Below are positions 27,838 to 37,100 of a stretch of DNA of 38,368 bases, piece after piece. Origin of the DNA: Alkanindiges illinoisensis (GTDB taxonomy: Bacteria > Pseudomonadota > Gammaproteobacteria > Pseudomonadales > Moraxellaceae); assembly GCF_004377485.1 (NCBI RefSeq), contig NZ_SNTY01000021.1:1-38368 (forward strand), written 5' to 3'. Below the pieces are notes generated by a model. That model had not been told where the DNA came from. It saw only the letters and a program-made list of their open reading frames with translations, and made no database searches. Both the position numbers and the translations under genes were made by a program. Position 1 is the stretch's first letter. Each line of letters opens with the position of its first letter.

Positions 27838-28980
27838 ATGTGGGCAGTATTCTGGCGCGAGCTAAACTTACTAAAAAATAGCTACTGGGATTTAAGTCTG
27901 GTCACGCTTGCTCCCTTACTGGTGATTATATTTCTGGTCAGTATGTTGTCACAGGGTTCACCGCGCCACTTGCCCATTGTGGTGGTTGATCAGGATCACT
28001 CTGCCTATAGCCGCCAGATTATCCGCAACCTGCAAGCAACGCCAGCGCTGTCGATTTATGCCTATGAGCCATCCATGCCATTAGCAGAGCAGCATTTAAA
28101 GCAGCTTAAGGTCTGGGGAGTCGTGAATATTCCCGCGCAAGCACAAGCCAACCTCTTGCATGGCCGAAGCCCTGAAATTGCCAGCTATGTTAATGAAGCC
28201 TTTTTTTCTATTGCCAGTACTGTTGCTGGTGGCATTAATAGTGCTGTTAGCGCAGCAACCCGTGAGCAGCAGCAAGCCCTGATTCGTCAGTTGGGTGTAC
28301 CCCCCATTGAATTTAACCTGCCAACCATTCAGGTGACTGCGCTTTATAATCCGCAGTTAAGTTATGAGTTATTTTTAGAGCCATTTGCAGTTATTGCCAT
28401 TTTACATTTGCTGCTGGCCTGCTGTGTGGCGGCCAGTATTGGGCGCGATTTTATAACGGGTTCAACCAAGGATTTTCTTAACTTTAAAACAGGTGCGCCA
28501 GCTTTTAGTTTAATGATTGGCAAACTTCTGCCTTACATCATCATCTTTAGCTTATGGTGTTTTTTGTGGACAGTGTGGATGTCTGGCATTCAAGGCTGGA
28601 TCATTCAAGGCAATCTTCTGATGTTATTAATAGGCCAAATCCTGCTATTCACAGCTTATGCCTTGTTTGCTACTACGATTGTTTTGCTGGCCAAGGACAT
28701 TAATACGGGTCTTTCCATGGTAGCAATTTATGCGGGCTCTTCCTTAAGTTATGCTGGTGTCACTTTACCTACCATTGGTGCACCGCTCTTTACGAGAATC
28801 TGGAGCAATAGCCTGCCATTTACCGCCTATGCCAAGCTGCAAACCCAGCAATGGATCATAGGTTCACCATGGCAAACCTCTCTCAACCCCCTGCTGATTC
28901 TAGGTGGCTTTGTGATTGGATTTATGCTGCTGAGTCTACTGTTACTCAAGCGTCAGCCTGCGGTGAGTGACAGCTTATGA
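27838..28980 (+). CDS. ABC-2 type permease 1 (YhhJ-like)
   Basis: This 380-aa membrane protein has the ABC2_membrane architecture. An N-terminal transmembrane helix (SLVTLAPLLVIIFLVSML) precedes a large periplasmic domain (about 40-170) that begins LPIVVVDQDHSAYSRQIIRNL. Five or so transmembrane helices follow, from about 180 to the end. The closest remembered relatives are E. coli YhhJ and YbhS/YbhR. There is no Walker A/B or ABC signature in this protein. AGGTGT upstream supports the ATG. Its stop overlaps permease 2 by 4 nt. ABC-2 permeases normally need a cognate ATPase, and none is encoded in this operon. Confidence 0.9.
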   Translation: MWAVFWRELNLLKNSYWDLSLVTLAPLLVIIFLVSMLSQGSPRHLPIVVVDQDHSAYSRQIIRNLQATPALSIYAYEPSMPLAEQHLKQLKVWGVVNIPAQAQANLLHGRSPEIASYVNEAFFSIASTVAGGINSAVSAATREQQQALIRQLGVPPIEFNLPTIQVTALYNPQLSYELFLEPFAVIAILHLLLACCVAASIGRDFITGSTKDFLNFKTGAPAFSLMIGKLLPYIIIFSLWCFLWTVWMSGIQGWIIQGNLLMLLIGQILLFTAYALFATTIVLLAKDINTGLSMVAIYAGSSLSYAGVTLPTIGAPLFTRIWSNSLPFTAYAKLQTQQWIIGSPWQTSLNPLLILGGFVIGFMLLSLLLLKRQPAVSDSL

Positions 28981-30110
28981 CACAGTCCACAAAACTATCT
29001 ACCAGATCATCCACAACATCCTCCATGACCATACTACAGGCCTTTATTTTTACCTTAAGGACTATCCTGACCACACGGCCGATTGCCAGCACGCTAATTC
29101 TGGCGGTGGTGCTCTATGGCTTTTTCTACCCAGCGGCGTATCAAAGCCAGGTCGCCAGCCAGTTACCCATTGTGGTAGTGAATCAGGATCAAAGCCCGCT
29201 GAGCCGTAATATTGTTTCCAAAATCAGTACCTTGCGCGCGGTAAATATTGTGCAGCAAACAGCCAATTTTGCTGAAGCTGAACAACTTATTAAACAACAA
29301 CAGGCTGATGCGATTTTTCTTATTCCCTCACACCTGGAAAGTAATGTCTTGCGTGGGCAAAATAGCGGTCTGGCACTTTATTTAAGTGGGGCTTACCTGA
29401 TTCGCACACGGGAAATTGGCAATGGACTGGCCAGTGGTATCAAGGCATCAATTGCCGAGCAACTTACGCCCCTATTGCAAACTGCGCATGTGGAACCCAG
29501 TTTATCATTGTATGAATACCCGCTATACAACCCGCAAGGCGGTTATGGCAGTTATATTTTTCCAGCCGTGGCAGCCCTGATTGTGCAACAAACATTATTA
29601 CTTGGGGTGAGTTTTTTGATTATTAGCCTCAAGCAGCAGCAATTCAGGTTCAATCTGATTAACCTGACTGGCATTACGCTGGCCTGTAGCCTGATTGGGA
29701 TTTTAAGCTGTCTATATTATTTTGGCTTTGTGTACTGGTATCAGGATTATCCCCGTGATGCCAACCTGCCTGCATTATTGATTGCCACGCCTGTTTTTGT
29801 GCTGGCCGTGGTGAGTTTGAGTTTGTGGCTGGGCAGTATTTTTGACCGGCCTGAACGACCTGCACAAGTGCTCACCTTTACCTCTGTACCATTTTTCTTT
29901 TTAACAGGTGCCTCGTGGCCGCTGGAAGCGATGCCCAAATGGATGGCGCTAAGCGCATGGATCGTGCCTTCCACAGCGGGCGTGCGACAGTTTATCCAGC
30001 TCAATCAAATGCATGCCAGCTTGTCTGATATTGGTACAAATCTGCTGATTTTAATAATAATTGCTATTGTGTTTGGGGTATTGGCTTCTTGGCGCTTAAT
30101 TCGTCAGTAA
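28977..30110 (+). CDS. ABC-2 type permease 2
   Basis: This 377-aa paralogue of the preceding permease has the same order. A Thr/Ser-rich N-terminus leads to a transmembrane helix, then a periplasmic domain starting LPIVVVNQDQSPLSRNIVSKI, and five or so C-terminal helices (ALIVQQTLLLGVSFLIISL onward). LPIVVV(D/N)QD is shared with permease 1, so the two probably form a heterodimer that arose by duplication. The ATGA overlap implies coupled translation and equal stoichiometry. The next gene downstream is on the opposite strand, so the operon ends here without an ATPase. Confidence 0.9.
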   Translation: MTQSTKLSTRSSTTSSMTILQAFIFTLRTILTTRPIASTLILAVVLYGFFYPAAYQSQVASQLPIVVVNQDQSPLSRNIVSKISTLRAVNIVQQTANFAEAEQLIKQQQADAIFLIPSHLESNVLRGQNSGLALYLSGAYLIRTREIGNGLASGIKASIAEQLTPLLQTAHVEPSLSLYEYPLYNPQGGYGSYIFPAVAALIVQQTLLLGVSFLIISLKQQQFRFNLINLTGITLACSLIGILSCLYYFGFVYWYQDYPRDANLPALLIATPVFVLAVVSLSLWLGSIFDRPERPAQVLTFTSVPFFFLTGASWPLEAMPKWMALSAWIVPSTAGVRQFIQLNQMHASLSDIGTNLLILIIIAIVFGVLASWRLIRQ

Positions 30111-30191
30111 ATAGACTTCTTTCATTAGTAATGCCAATTTGTCTTCAACCACTTCGATTAGGCCTTAGCATGAGATTGTCGAATGCTCATT

Positions 30192-30237
30192 AACCGTCCT
30201 TCGACAAGCTCGGGAACCGTCCTTTGGTAAGATCAGG
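30192..30237. repeat. Two tandem 23-bp imperfect repeats (REP-like)
   Basis: AACCGTCCTTCGACAAGCTCGGG (30192-30214) is followed directly by AACCGTCCTTTGGTAAGATCAGG (30215-30237) and a further AACC. CCTTCGACAAGCTC is a short dispersed motif seen between genes in many bacterial genomes, as far as I recall. It lies in the spacer between permease 2 and gpx, which otherwise holds no gene. Confidence 0.6.
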
Positions 30238-30390
30238 AACCATGTCGAAACCAGACTTTTGAAAGAGATCTAATAAATAATTTTTATTAAAAACTAACTT
30301 TAAACAAGTCCTGTGCAGGAAGTCGAATGGTCATGCTACTTATTTAAGCACAACCATTTGTACAAAAGGGTTTAGGCAAGAAAAACTCAA

Positions 30391-30876
30391 TTATTTGGCT
30401 AAAGCTTTTTCAATATCCTTAACCATCGCTTCCGGCTTAGTGGCGGTCGCATAACGGTCAATCACGTTTCCATCACGACCTACCAGAAACTTGGTGAAAT
30501 TCCATTTGACTGCTTCTGTACCCAGCAGCCCTTTTGCTTCCTTGGTCAGGTATTTGTACAGTGGATGTGCGTCGCTGCCGTTAACATCAATTTTGGCAAA
30601 CATCGGAAAACTCACGCCATAGTTACGCTGGCAAAACTCACCAATATCGGTATTACTGCCCGGGTCCTGGCTGGCAAACTGGTTGCACGGAAAACCCAGT
30701 ACCACAAAACCCTGATCCTTATATTTCTCATAGACCTTTTCAAGCCCTTCAAATTGTGGGGTAAAACCACACTTGCTGGCTGTATTTACAATAAGGACAA
30801 CTTTACCAGCATAGTCACTCAGTGCCTGCGTTCCCCCTTCGAGTTTTTCCGCTGAGAAATCATAAATTGTTGTCAT
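30391..30876 (-). CDS. Glutathione/thioredoxin peroxidase (BtuE/GPx family)
   Basis: This 161-aa peroxidase reduces organic and hydrogen peroxides, probably using thioredoxin. The catalytic tetrad is visible: C36 ([12 protein letters not shown]), Q70 ([13 protein letters not shown]), and W125/N126 ([14 protein letters not shown]). The second conserved Cys, C82, lies in [10 protein letters not shown] and is the usual resolving cysteine of thioredoxin-dependent GPx enzymes. AGAGGAT supports the ATG. A 30-bp palindrome overlaps the -35 of its promoter. The order aminotransferase-msrB-gpx matches P. aeruginosa PA2828-PA2827-PA2826, where the MarR-type OspR controls gpx. Confidence 0.95.
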   Translation of the reverse strand: MTTIYDFSAEKLEGGTQALSDYAGKVVLIVNTASKCGFTPQFEGLEKVYEKYKDQGFVVLGFPCNQFASQDPGSNTDIGEFCQRNYGVSFPMFAKIDVNGSDAHPLYKYLTKEAKGLLGTEAVKWNFTKFLVGRDGNVIDRYATATKPEAMVKDIEKALAK

Positions 30877-30914
30877 GGATTTATCCTCTACACTTGCTCT
30901 TATGAGATTTTTTC

Positions 30915-30961
30915 ATTGTAACCAAGTCATTCGATGTTGACAATTAAAATTGTCAACATCG
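30915..30961 (-). promoter_or_regulatory. gpx promoter with 30-bp palindromic operator
   Basis: CGATGTTGACAATT (30932-30945) and AATTGTCAACATCG (30948-30961) form a perfect palindrome with a 2-bp centre. On the minus strand, TTGTCA (30943-30938) serves as -35 and TACAAT (30920-30915) as -10 with a 17-bp spacer, so the palindrome overlaps the -35. No T-run follows, so it is not a typical msrB terminator. It resembles operators of MarR/OhrR-family peroxide sensors. Confidence 0.75.
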
Positions 30962-30972
30962 ATAGTCATCCC

Positions 30973-31428
30973 TTAGGATAAATGATCCTCACCATTATAT
31001 TCATTGGTCCATGGGGAATTATCTTCGCGCTGGTAATCATCGGTTTCCAGATTTAAAGAAGCTGAATTTACACAATAGCGCAAACCTGTGGGTGCTGGTC
31101 CGTCTTCAAAAACATGACCCAAATGCGCTCCACAATTATGGCAAGTGATTTCAGTGCGGATCATGCCATGCGACATATCACGGTGCTCATCAATCGCTCC
31201 GCTTTCAATAGCCTTGTAAAAACTGGGCCAGCCGCTACCGGAATCATATTTGGTTTCCGAACTAAATAGCGCTGTATTACAGCATTTGCAGCGATAAACG
31301 CCACTGGAATGATTATCCCAATAAATTCCGGTAAAAGGCGCCTCTGTACCCTTTTCACGGGTAATGCGGTATTCCTCAGCAGTTAACTGACGTTTCCACT
31401 CCATATCAGATTTTTTCACGGTAGGCAT
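30973..31428 (-). CDS. msrB: Peptide methionine-(R)-S-oxide reductase MsrB
   Basis: This 151-aa repair enzyme reduces methionine-R-sulfoxide in proteins. The zinc-binding CxxC pairs are C47/C50 and C96/C99, the SGSGWPSF loop is present, and catalytic C119 lies in [10 protein letters not shown]. Length is normal for single-domain MsrB. It is upstream of gpx on the same strand and divergent from the AlaA-like gene. Although gpx has its own promoter, read-through from msrB is possible, making a two-gene oxidative-stress unit. Confidence 0.96.
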   Translation of the reverse strand: MPTVKKSDMEWKRQLTAEEYRITREKGTEAPFTGIYWDNHSSGVYRCKCCNTALFSSETKYDSGSGWPSFYKAIESGAIDEHRDMSHGMIRTEITCHNCGAHLGHVFEDGPAPTGLRYCVNSASLNLETDDYQREDNSPWTNEYNGEDHLS

Positions 31429-31568
31429 AATGGCAATATCCTGTTGATTTGTTATTAACTTTACTGTTTTAACTTAAGTCTAGGTAAAAAAACTATTATT
31501 CCTCTGTGCAGATTGTGCAATTCTAACGACAAACGATAAAAGTAACGTGATTAAATATCTAAAAGCAA

Positions 31569-31631
31569 AAAGTAAGCAAAATATCTTGATCTACTATTAT
31601 TTTTTGTAATTTACACAATAAAGTAAGCAAA
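31569..31631 (+). repeat. 12-bp direct repeats upstream of the AlaA-like gene
   Basis: AAAGTAAGCAAA occurs at 31569-31580 and again at 31620-31631, 51 bp apart start to start (about five helical turns on the same DNA face). Related AAAGCAAAAA words lie close by. The position is 60-120 bp before the start codon, in the AT-rich gap divergent from msrB, which suits a regulator binding region. Confidence 0.5.
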
Positions 31632-31691
31632 CTAAATTGACGAAAGCAAAAATGCTACTTATCCTGACTGCCTGTGTATCGAGGTCTAAAA

Positions 31692-33125
31692 ATGTCGCAA
31701 AAGAAAAGCGTTATTTTTAAAAAACTTTTACCTGTCATCAAACAGTATCAGGCCGAAGGCTATACCCACGAGAAAATTGTGGAATTGCTTAAGACCAGTC
31801 ATGCGCTGGATCTGGTGACCGTTAAAACCTTCAAAAGCTACCTTTACCGCTATGCCAGTAAAGACCAAATAGTGAACCCTGTCATGTCTACAAGTGCTCC
31901 AATTCCCAATACTCGCCGTACCATCAAGAAATCTGCCAAGCTGGAAAATGTCTGCTATGACATTCGCGGGCCGATTTTGCGAGCGGCGGTGGAAATGGAG
32001 GAACAGGGCCATAAAATTATTAAATTAAATATTGGCAATCCTGCGCCTTTTGGCTTTGAAGCACCGCAGGAAATCATCAATGACGTGGCTATTAACCTGC
32101 CCAATGCGATTGGTTATTCCGACTCTAAAGGTATTTTTCCAGCGCGCAAGGCCGTGTTTCAGTATTACCAGCAAAAAGGCCTTTTCAATGTTGATGTCAA
32201 TGACATTTATATTGGCAATGGGGTGTCTGAACTGATTGTCATGGCGATGCAGGGCCTGCTGGATAATGGTGATGAAATGCTGGTGCCCATGCCGGATTAT
32301 CCATTGTGGACAGCGGCAGTAAACCTTTCTGGTGGACAGGCCATTCATTATAAGTGTGATGAGCAAAATGGCTGGTATCCTGACATTGCTGACATAGAAA
32401 GCAAAATCACGGCCAATACGCGCGGCATTGTGGTGATTAACCCAAATAACCCAACCGGTGCAGTGTATCCGCGGCATATTCTGGAGCAGATTGTTGCGCT
32501 TGCCCGCAAGCATGACCTGATTATTTTTGCCGATGAAATTTATGACAAGATTGTTTATGACGGGATTGAACACATTCCCATGTCAACACTGGCTAGTGAT
32601 GTGTTATGTATTACGTTTAATGGCCTGTCCAAGTCGTACCGGATTGCGGGTTTTCGCTCTGGCTGGATGATGGTTTCAGGCGATAAATCACGCGCAAAAG
32701 ACTATATTGAAGGCCTGGACATGTTGGCCAGTATGCGCTTGTGTGCCAATGTGCAGGCGCAATACGCGATTCAAACTGCGCTGGGTGGCTATCAAACCAT
32801 TAATGATCTGGTTAAGCCTGGTGGCCGCCTCTATGAACAGCGCAACATTGCCTGGGAAATGCTTAACGAGATTCCCGGTGTATCATGTGTGAAGCCTGAA
32901 GGCGCCCTGTATTGCTTCCCTCGCCTTGATCCTAATATGTATCCCATTGAGGATGATGAGGCATTTATGCTGAATTTCCTGCGCGCTGAAAAAGTACTGC
33001 TGGTTCAGGGTACTGGCTTTAACTGGCCAACGCCGGATCATTTTCGCGTGGTCTTCCTGCCTGCTGAAGGTGAGCTGCGTGAAGCCATCAAGCGACTAGA
33101 TCGTTATCTGGCTAGCCTGCGTTAA
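31692..33125 (+). CDS. alaA: AlaA-type alanine aminotransferase with N-terminal HTH-like domain
   Basis: This 477-aa class I PLP aminotransferase closely resembles E. coli AlaA (YfbQ, about 405 aa), which makes alanine from pyruvate and glutamate. The catalytic part begins near residue 70 (YDIRGPILRAAVEMEEQGHK). It shows NIGNPAPFGFEAP, INPNNPTGAVYP, FADEIYDKIVYDG and the PLP lysine in FNGLSKSYRIAGFRSGWMM. The extra ~60 N-terminal residues (FKKLLPVIKQYQAEGY, then KIVELLKTSHALDLVTVKTF) resemble a helix-turn-helix of the kind in plasmid mobilisation or repressor proteins. The ATG at 31692 follows GAGGT; an upstream GTG at 31674 has no site. The added domain could bind DNA or RNA, possibly its own promoter. 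Confidence 0.88.
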   Translation: MSQKKSVIFKKLLPVIKQYQAEGYTHEKIVELLKTSHALDLVTVKTFKSYLYRYASKDQIVNPVMSTSAPIPNTRRTIKKSAKLENVCYDIRGPILRAAVEMEEQGHKIIKLNIGNPAPFGFEAPQEIINDVAINLPNAIGYSDSKGIFPARKAVFQYYQQKGLFNVDVNDIYIGNGVSELIVMAMQGLLDNGDEMLVPMPDYPLWTAAVNLSGGQAIHYKCDEQNGWYPDIADIESKITANTRGIVVINPNNPTGAVYPRHILEQIVALARKHDLIIFADEIYDKIVYDGIEHIPMSTLASDVLCITFNGLSKSYRIAGFRSGWMMVSGDKSRAKDYIEGLDMLASMRLCANVQAQYAIQTALGGYQTINDLVKPGGRLYEQRNIAWEMLNEIPGVSCVKPEGALYCFPRLDPNMYPIEDDEAFMLNFLRAEKVLLVQGTGFNWPTPDHFRVVFLPAEGELREAIKRLDRYLASLR

Positions 33126-33142
33126 GTTTAATTTCCAAATTA

Positions 33143-33173
33143 AAAAGCCTTACAGTTATCTGCTAAGGCTTTT
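33143..33173 (+). terminator. alaA terminator
   Basis: AAAAGCCTTA (33143-33152) pairs with TAAGGCTTTT (33164-33173), with additional CAG/CTG pairing in the loop and a following T-run. It lies about 18 nt after the alaA stop. Confidence 0.9.
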
Positions 33174-33346
33174 TTAATAAATAATGTTATAGCGCTCACT
33201 GCATGGTCGCTGCCACCCAACATCCAACTGACTTAAAATAGTTTGGCTAGGTAGCTAAATTTTACCGATTAGAATTCTGAATTTGCCTTCCATAACAGGA
33301 TAAAAACAAAGCTTTCCTTCTGTAAAAATCATCAGAAGGATTAAGT

Positions 33347-33862
33347 TTAATAATTAAACTGCTCTGCCTGTAATTGCATTGCCACTGCATTAATCAAACC
33401 AGTCCAGGTTTCATCTGGCTCCCAGACCTGATGCAGTAATTCATCGGCTTGCTCAATCGGCATTTTCATATAAAAACGGCGATACAAATACATCAGGCTG
33501 GAAGCACGCCAGTTATCAGCACAATGAATCCACACCAATTGATCCTGCAAGTGATGAATCGCTTTGAGCGCAAACAGTGCCTGACTGGCTGAAGGACAGT
33601 CCCATAAAATTGGCAGATGGATATAATGCATACCCAGTTCCAGCACAGCACGATCCTCATAAATATGCTGCCGGATCAGGCTATTGTCTGCATCATTTAA
33701 TGCCAGATTGACAACAGTGGACACACCAGCCTGACAGATCAATTCCAGTTGCTGTACTGTCGGCTGGCCCGAGCTATACAAATTATCGTGGATTTTCTGG
33801 ACATTTAAAATCTCACTGATATTGATGCCATTTAACAGTACAGATGATGGGTGCTGGCTCAT
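33347..33862 (-). CDS. Tyrosine/dual-specificity phosphatase-like protein
   Basis: This 171-aa protein resembles the bacterial DSP-like phosphatase family that includes the N-terminal domain of Blh-type proteins. The N-terminal KIHDNLYSSGQPTVQQLELI is the usual entry motif. The P-loop is VWIHCADNWRASSLMYLYRR, where C and R are separated by four residues (CX4R) instead of the classical CX5R. As far as I recall, the related family also has HCAxNxRxS, so this may be normal for it rather than decay. The aspartate general acid may lie in the HLPILWDCPSAS segment. The substrate is unknown. It is divergent from dnaE. Confidence 0.8.
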   Translation of the reverse strand: MSQHPSSVLLNGINISEILNVQKIHDNLYSSGQPTVQQLELICQAGVSTVVNLALNDADNSLIRQHIYEDRAVLELGMHYIHLPILWDCPSASQALFALKAIHHLQDQLVWIHCADNWRASSLMYLYRRFYMKMPIEQADELLHQVWEPDETWTGLINAVAMQLQAEQFNY

Positions 33863-34082
33863 GCTTCTCTACCACAATTACAGTTTTCCAGATGAATTAG
33901 CTTACCTTAGTTCCAGAGAAGTTGTGCAATTTGTAGGCATGCATTTCATCGTATTTTTGAAAGATTTTGAAAATTCACGTTTTTTTCTTCAGGCTTAAGT
34001 AAATTTTGGCATTTTTATCAAGCCTTCGATTATCAAGAACCAAATTTGATGTTTTGTCGGGTCATCAATAATCCCTGATGTT

Positions 34083-34114
34083 TTTACGAACTCCCCCAAC
34101 AGGCATGATATGAT
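34083..34114 (+). promoter_or_regulatory. Candidate dnaE promoter
   Basis: TTTACG (34083-34088) and TGATAT or TATGAT (34106-34114) make a plausible promoter at 17-20 bp spacing. It would give a short leader carrying the strong AGGAGG at 34129-34134. It also argues that the ATG at 34110, inside the -10 region, is not the start. The upstream 33863-34082 spacer holds no other recognisable element. Confidence 0.35.
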
Positions 34115-34139
34115 TTGTACTTCAAAACAGGAGGCAGTA

Positions 34140-37100
34140 ATGAGCTTTATTCATCTGGGCATACATAGCGAATTTTCAATTGTTGATTCGATTGTCCGTA
34201 TCCCTGCGCTCATCAATGCTGCCGCAAAAGACCAGATGCCCGCCATGGCACTGACCGACCTGTCTAACCTGTATGCTGCTGTCAAATTTTATAAGGCCTG
34301 TCTGGGTAAAGGCATTAAGCCCATTCTTGGCAGTGAAATCCGCCTGTGTGATGATAAGGGCCGCGCTACCCTGCTGGCCATGAACAATGATGGCTGGCGC
34401 AACCTGACCGAAATTGTATCGCAAGGCTTTACCGATGGACTGAATCTGGGTATTCCCTGCATTGAACGCGACTGGGTCTTTAAAAAGAATCATAGCCTGA
34501 TTGCCCTGCTGGGTATGCATAGTGATGTTGGCCAAGCTTTGCGTAGCAGCACGCCAGAAAAAGCGGAAGGCCTACTGGAAGACTGGATTGCGCAATTTGC
34601 TGACCGGGTCTATATGGCGATTACCCGCACCAATCGTCCCGGTGAAGATGAATATATAGAACTGGCGCTGCAACTGGCTGAAAAATACCAGATTGGTGTG
34701 ATTGCTCACAATGATGTGCGCTTTATGCAGGCCTCGGATTTTGAGGCGCATGAAGCCCGGGTATGTATTGCTTCAGGCTATGTTCTGGGTGATGAGCGCC
34801 GGCCACGCGACTACTCTGAGGCGCAGTATTTCAAGACACAGGCTGAAATGGAAAACCTGTTTTCAGATTTGCCGAGTGTCCTTGAAAATACAGTGGAAAT
34901 TGCCAAGCGCTGTACAGTGACTTTAACTTTGGGTAAAAATTATCTACCCAACTTTCCTATTCCTGCTGAACATACTATTGAAAGCTTTTTTGCCGAGCAG
35001 TGCCAGCTTGGCCTTGAGGAACGGCTTCAGCAGCTATACCCGGTCGGCTGTGATGAACGGGAAATGGGCAACTGGGCAGAATTACAACAGCAATATGTAG
35101 ACCGGCTTCAGTTTGAAATCAAAACCATCCTGGACATGGGATTTCCCGGTTACTTCCTGATCGTGATGGACTTTATCAAGTGGGCCAAAAATAATGGCGT
35201 ACCGGTTGGCCCGGGTCGTGGTTCGGGTGCAGGTTCACTGGTAGCTTACAGCCTAAAAATTACAGACCTTGACCCCTTACGCTATGAGCTGCTATTTGAG
35301 CGCTTCTTGAATCCTGAACGCGTCTCCATGCCCGACTTTGACGTGGATTTTTGTATTGCTGGCCGTGATCGCGTGATTGAATATGTGGCACAAAAATATG
35401 GCCGAGAGGCAGTCTCGCAAATTATTACCTTTGGTAGTATGGCAGCCAAGGCAGCCTTGCGCGACGTGGCACGGGTACAGGGTAAATCCTATGGTCTGGC
35501 AGACCGCCTATCCAAACTGATTCCCGCCAAACCCATTGGTGTTGACCTGAAACAGGCACTGGAGATGGAGCCCCAGCTTAAAGACCTGGTGACCAATCCG
35601 GCCAACCCGGACTATGACGATGCGACTGAAATCTGGGAGATGGCGCTCAAACTGGAAGGCATTACCCGTAACGTCGGTAAGCATGCGGGCGGTGTACTGA
35701 TTGCCCCCAACAAGATCACCGATTTCTCGGCAGTATATTGTGATGAAGAAGGCTCGCGCGTTAGCCAGTTTGACAAGGACGATGTTGAAGCCATTGGGCT
35801 GGTCAAGTTTGACTTTTTGGGCTTGCGCAACCTGACCGTTATTGAAGATGCGATTCAAAATATTAACGTGCGGCGCAAGCAGCAACAGCAGGCTTTATTA
35901 AATTTATCAACCCTGCCACTGGATGATAAACAGGCCTATAAAGTGTTTGCCGATGCCAACACCACAGCCGTATTCCAGTTTGAATCCCCCGGCATGAAAC
36001 GCATGCTCAAAGAGGCCAAGCCCAGCCAGTTTGAGGAAATCATTGCGTTTGTGTCATTGTACCGTCCGGGCCCGATGGATCTGATTCCCGACTTTATCCA
36101 CCGGATGCATGGCGGCGACTTTGAATACCTGCACCCCTTACTGGAAAACGTGCTTAAGCCCACTTACGGGATTATGGTCTATCAGGAACAGGTGATGCAG
36201 GCCGCGCAGGTGTGTGCCGGTTATTCACTGGGTGGTGCGGATTTGCTGCGTCGCGCCATGGGCAAGAAAAAACCTGAGGAAATGGCCAAACAGCGCCTGA
36301 CCTTTATTGAAGGTGCGGCCAAGCGCGAAATTGATGAGCGCAAGGCCAATGAAATTTTTGACTATATTGAAAAATTTGCCGGTTATGGCTTTAACAAGTC
36401 GCATGCGGCGGCTTATGCATTGGTTGCCTACCACACAGCATGGCTAAAGGCACACTATCCGGCAGAGTTCATGTCGGCAGTACTCACCTCGGAAATGCAA
36501 AACACCGACAACGTGGTATTCCTGATTTCAGATTGCCGTAGTATTGGGCTGGAAGTTTTACCGCCTTCCGTGAATATGTCCAATTACAAATTCCTTGCGT
36601 CTGATGATAAAACTATTATCTATGGGTTAGGTGCCATTAAGGGTGTAGGCGAAGCCGCAATGGAATCGGTGATTATTGCCCGTGAGCAGGATGGCCCCTA
36701 TAAAGACCTGTTTGATTTTTGCCACCGTATTGACCTGAAAAAAACCAATAAACGCACGCTGGAAGCCCTGATTCGTGCTGGTGCCATGGATTGCTTTGAA
36801 ACTGAACGTGCTAGTCTGATGGAACAACTGCCAGAAGCCGTACAGGCGGCAGAACAGGCGCGCCAGAATCGTGAAATTGGCATGATGGATTTGTTTGGTG
36901 AAGTTGAAACCGTACAACGGCCAGTCAGCAAATTCGTTAAACCGTGGAGCGATGAAGTTCGGCTTAAGGGTGAAAAAGACACTTTAGGCCTGTATTTAAC
37001 TGGGCATCCGATGGATGTGTACCGTCAGGAGCTGAAAAACTTTATTCCAACCAGTTTAAATGAGCTGGGTGCCACCCGTCGCGGCAGTACTACTGTCTTT

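Noticed and set aside
30932-30961. Palindrome as the msrB rho-independent terminator
   Set aside because: The stem is AT-rich and no T-run follows it on the minus strand; its overlap with the -35 favours an operator.
32025-32573. 182-aa minus-strand open frame inside the AlaA-like gene
   Set aside because: Antisense to conserved aminotransferase motifs and unlike any family; a shadow frame.
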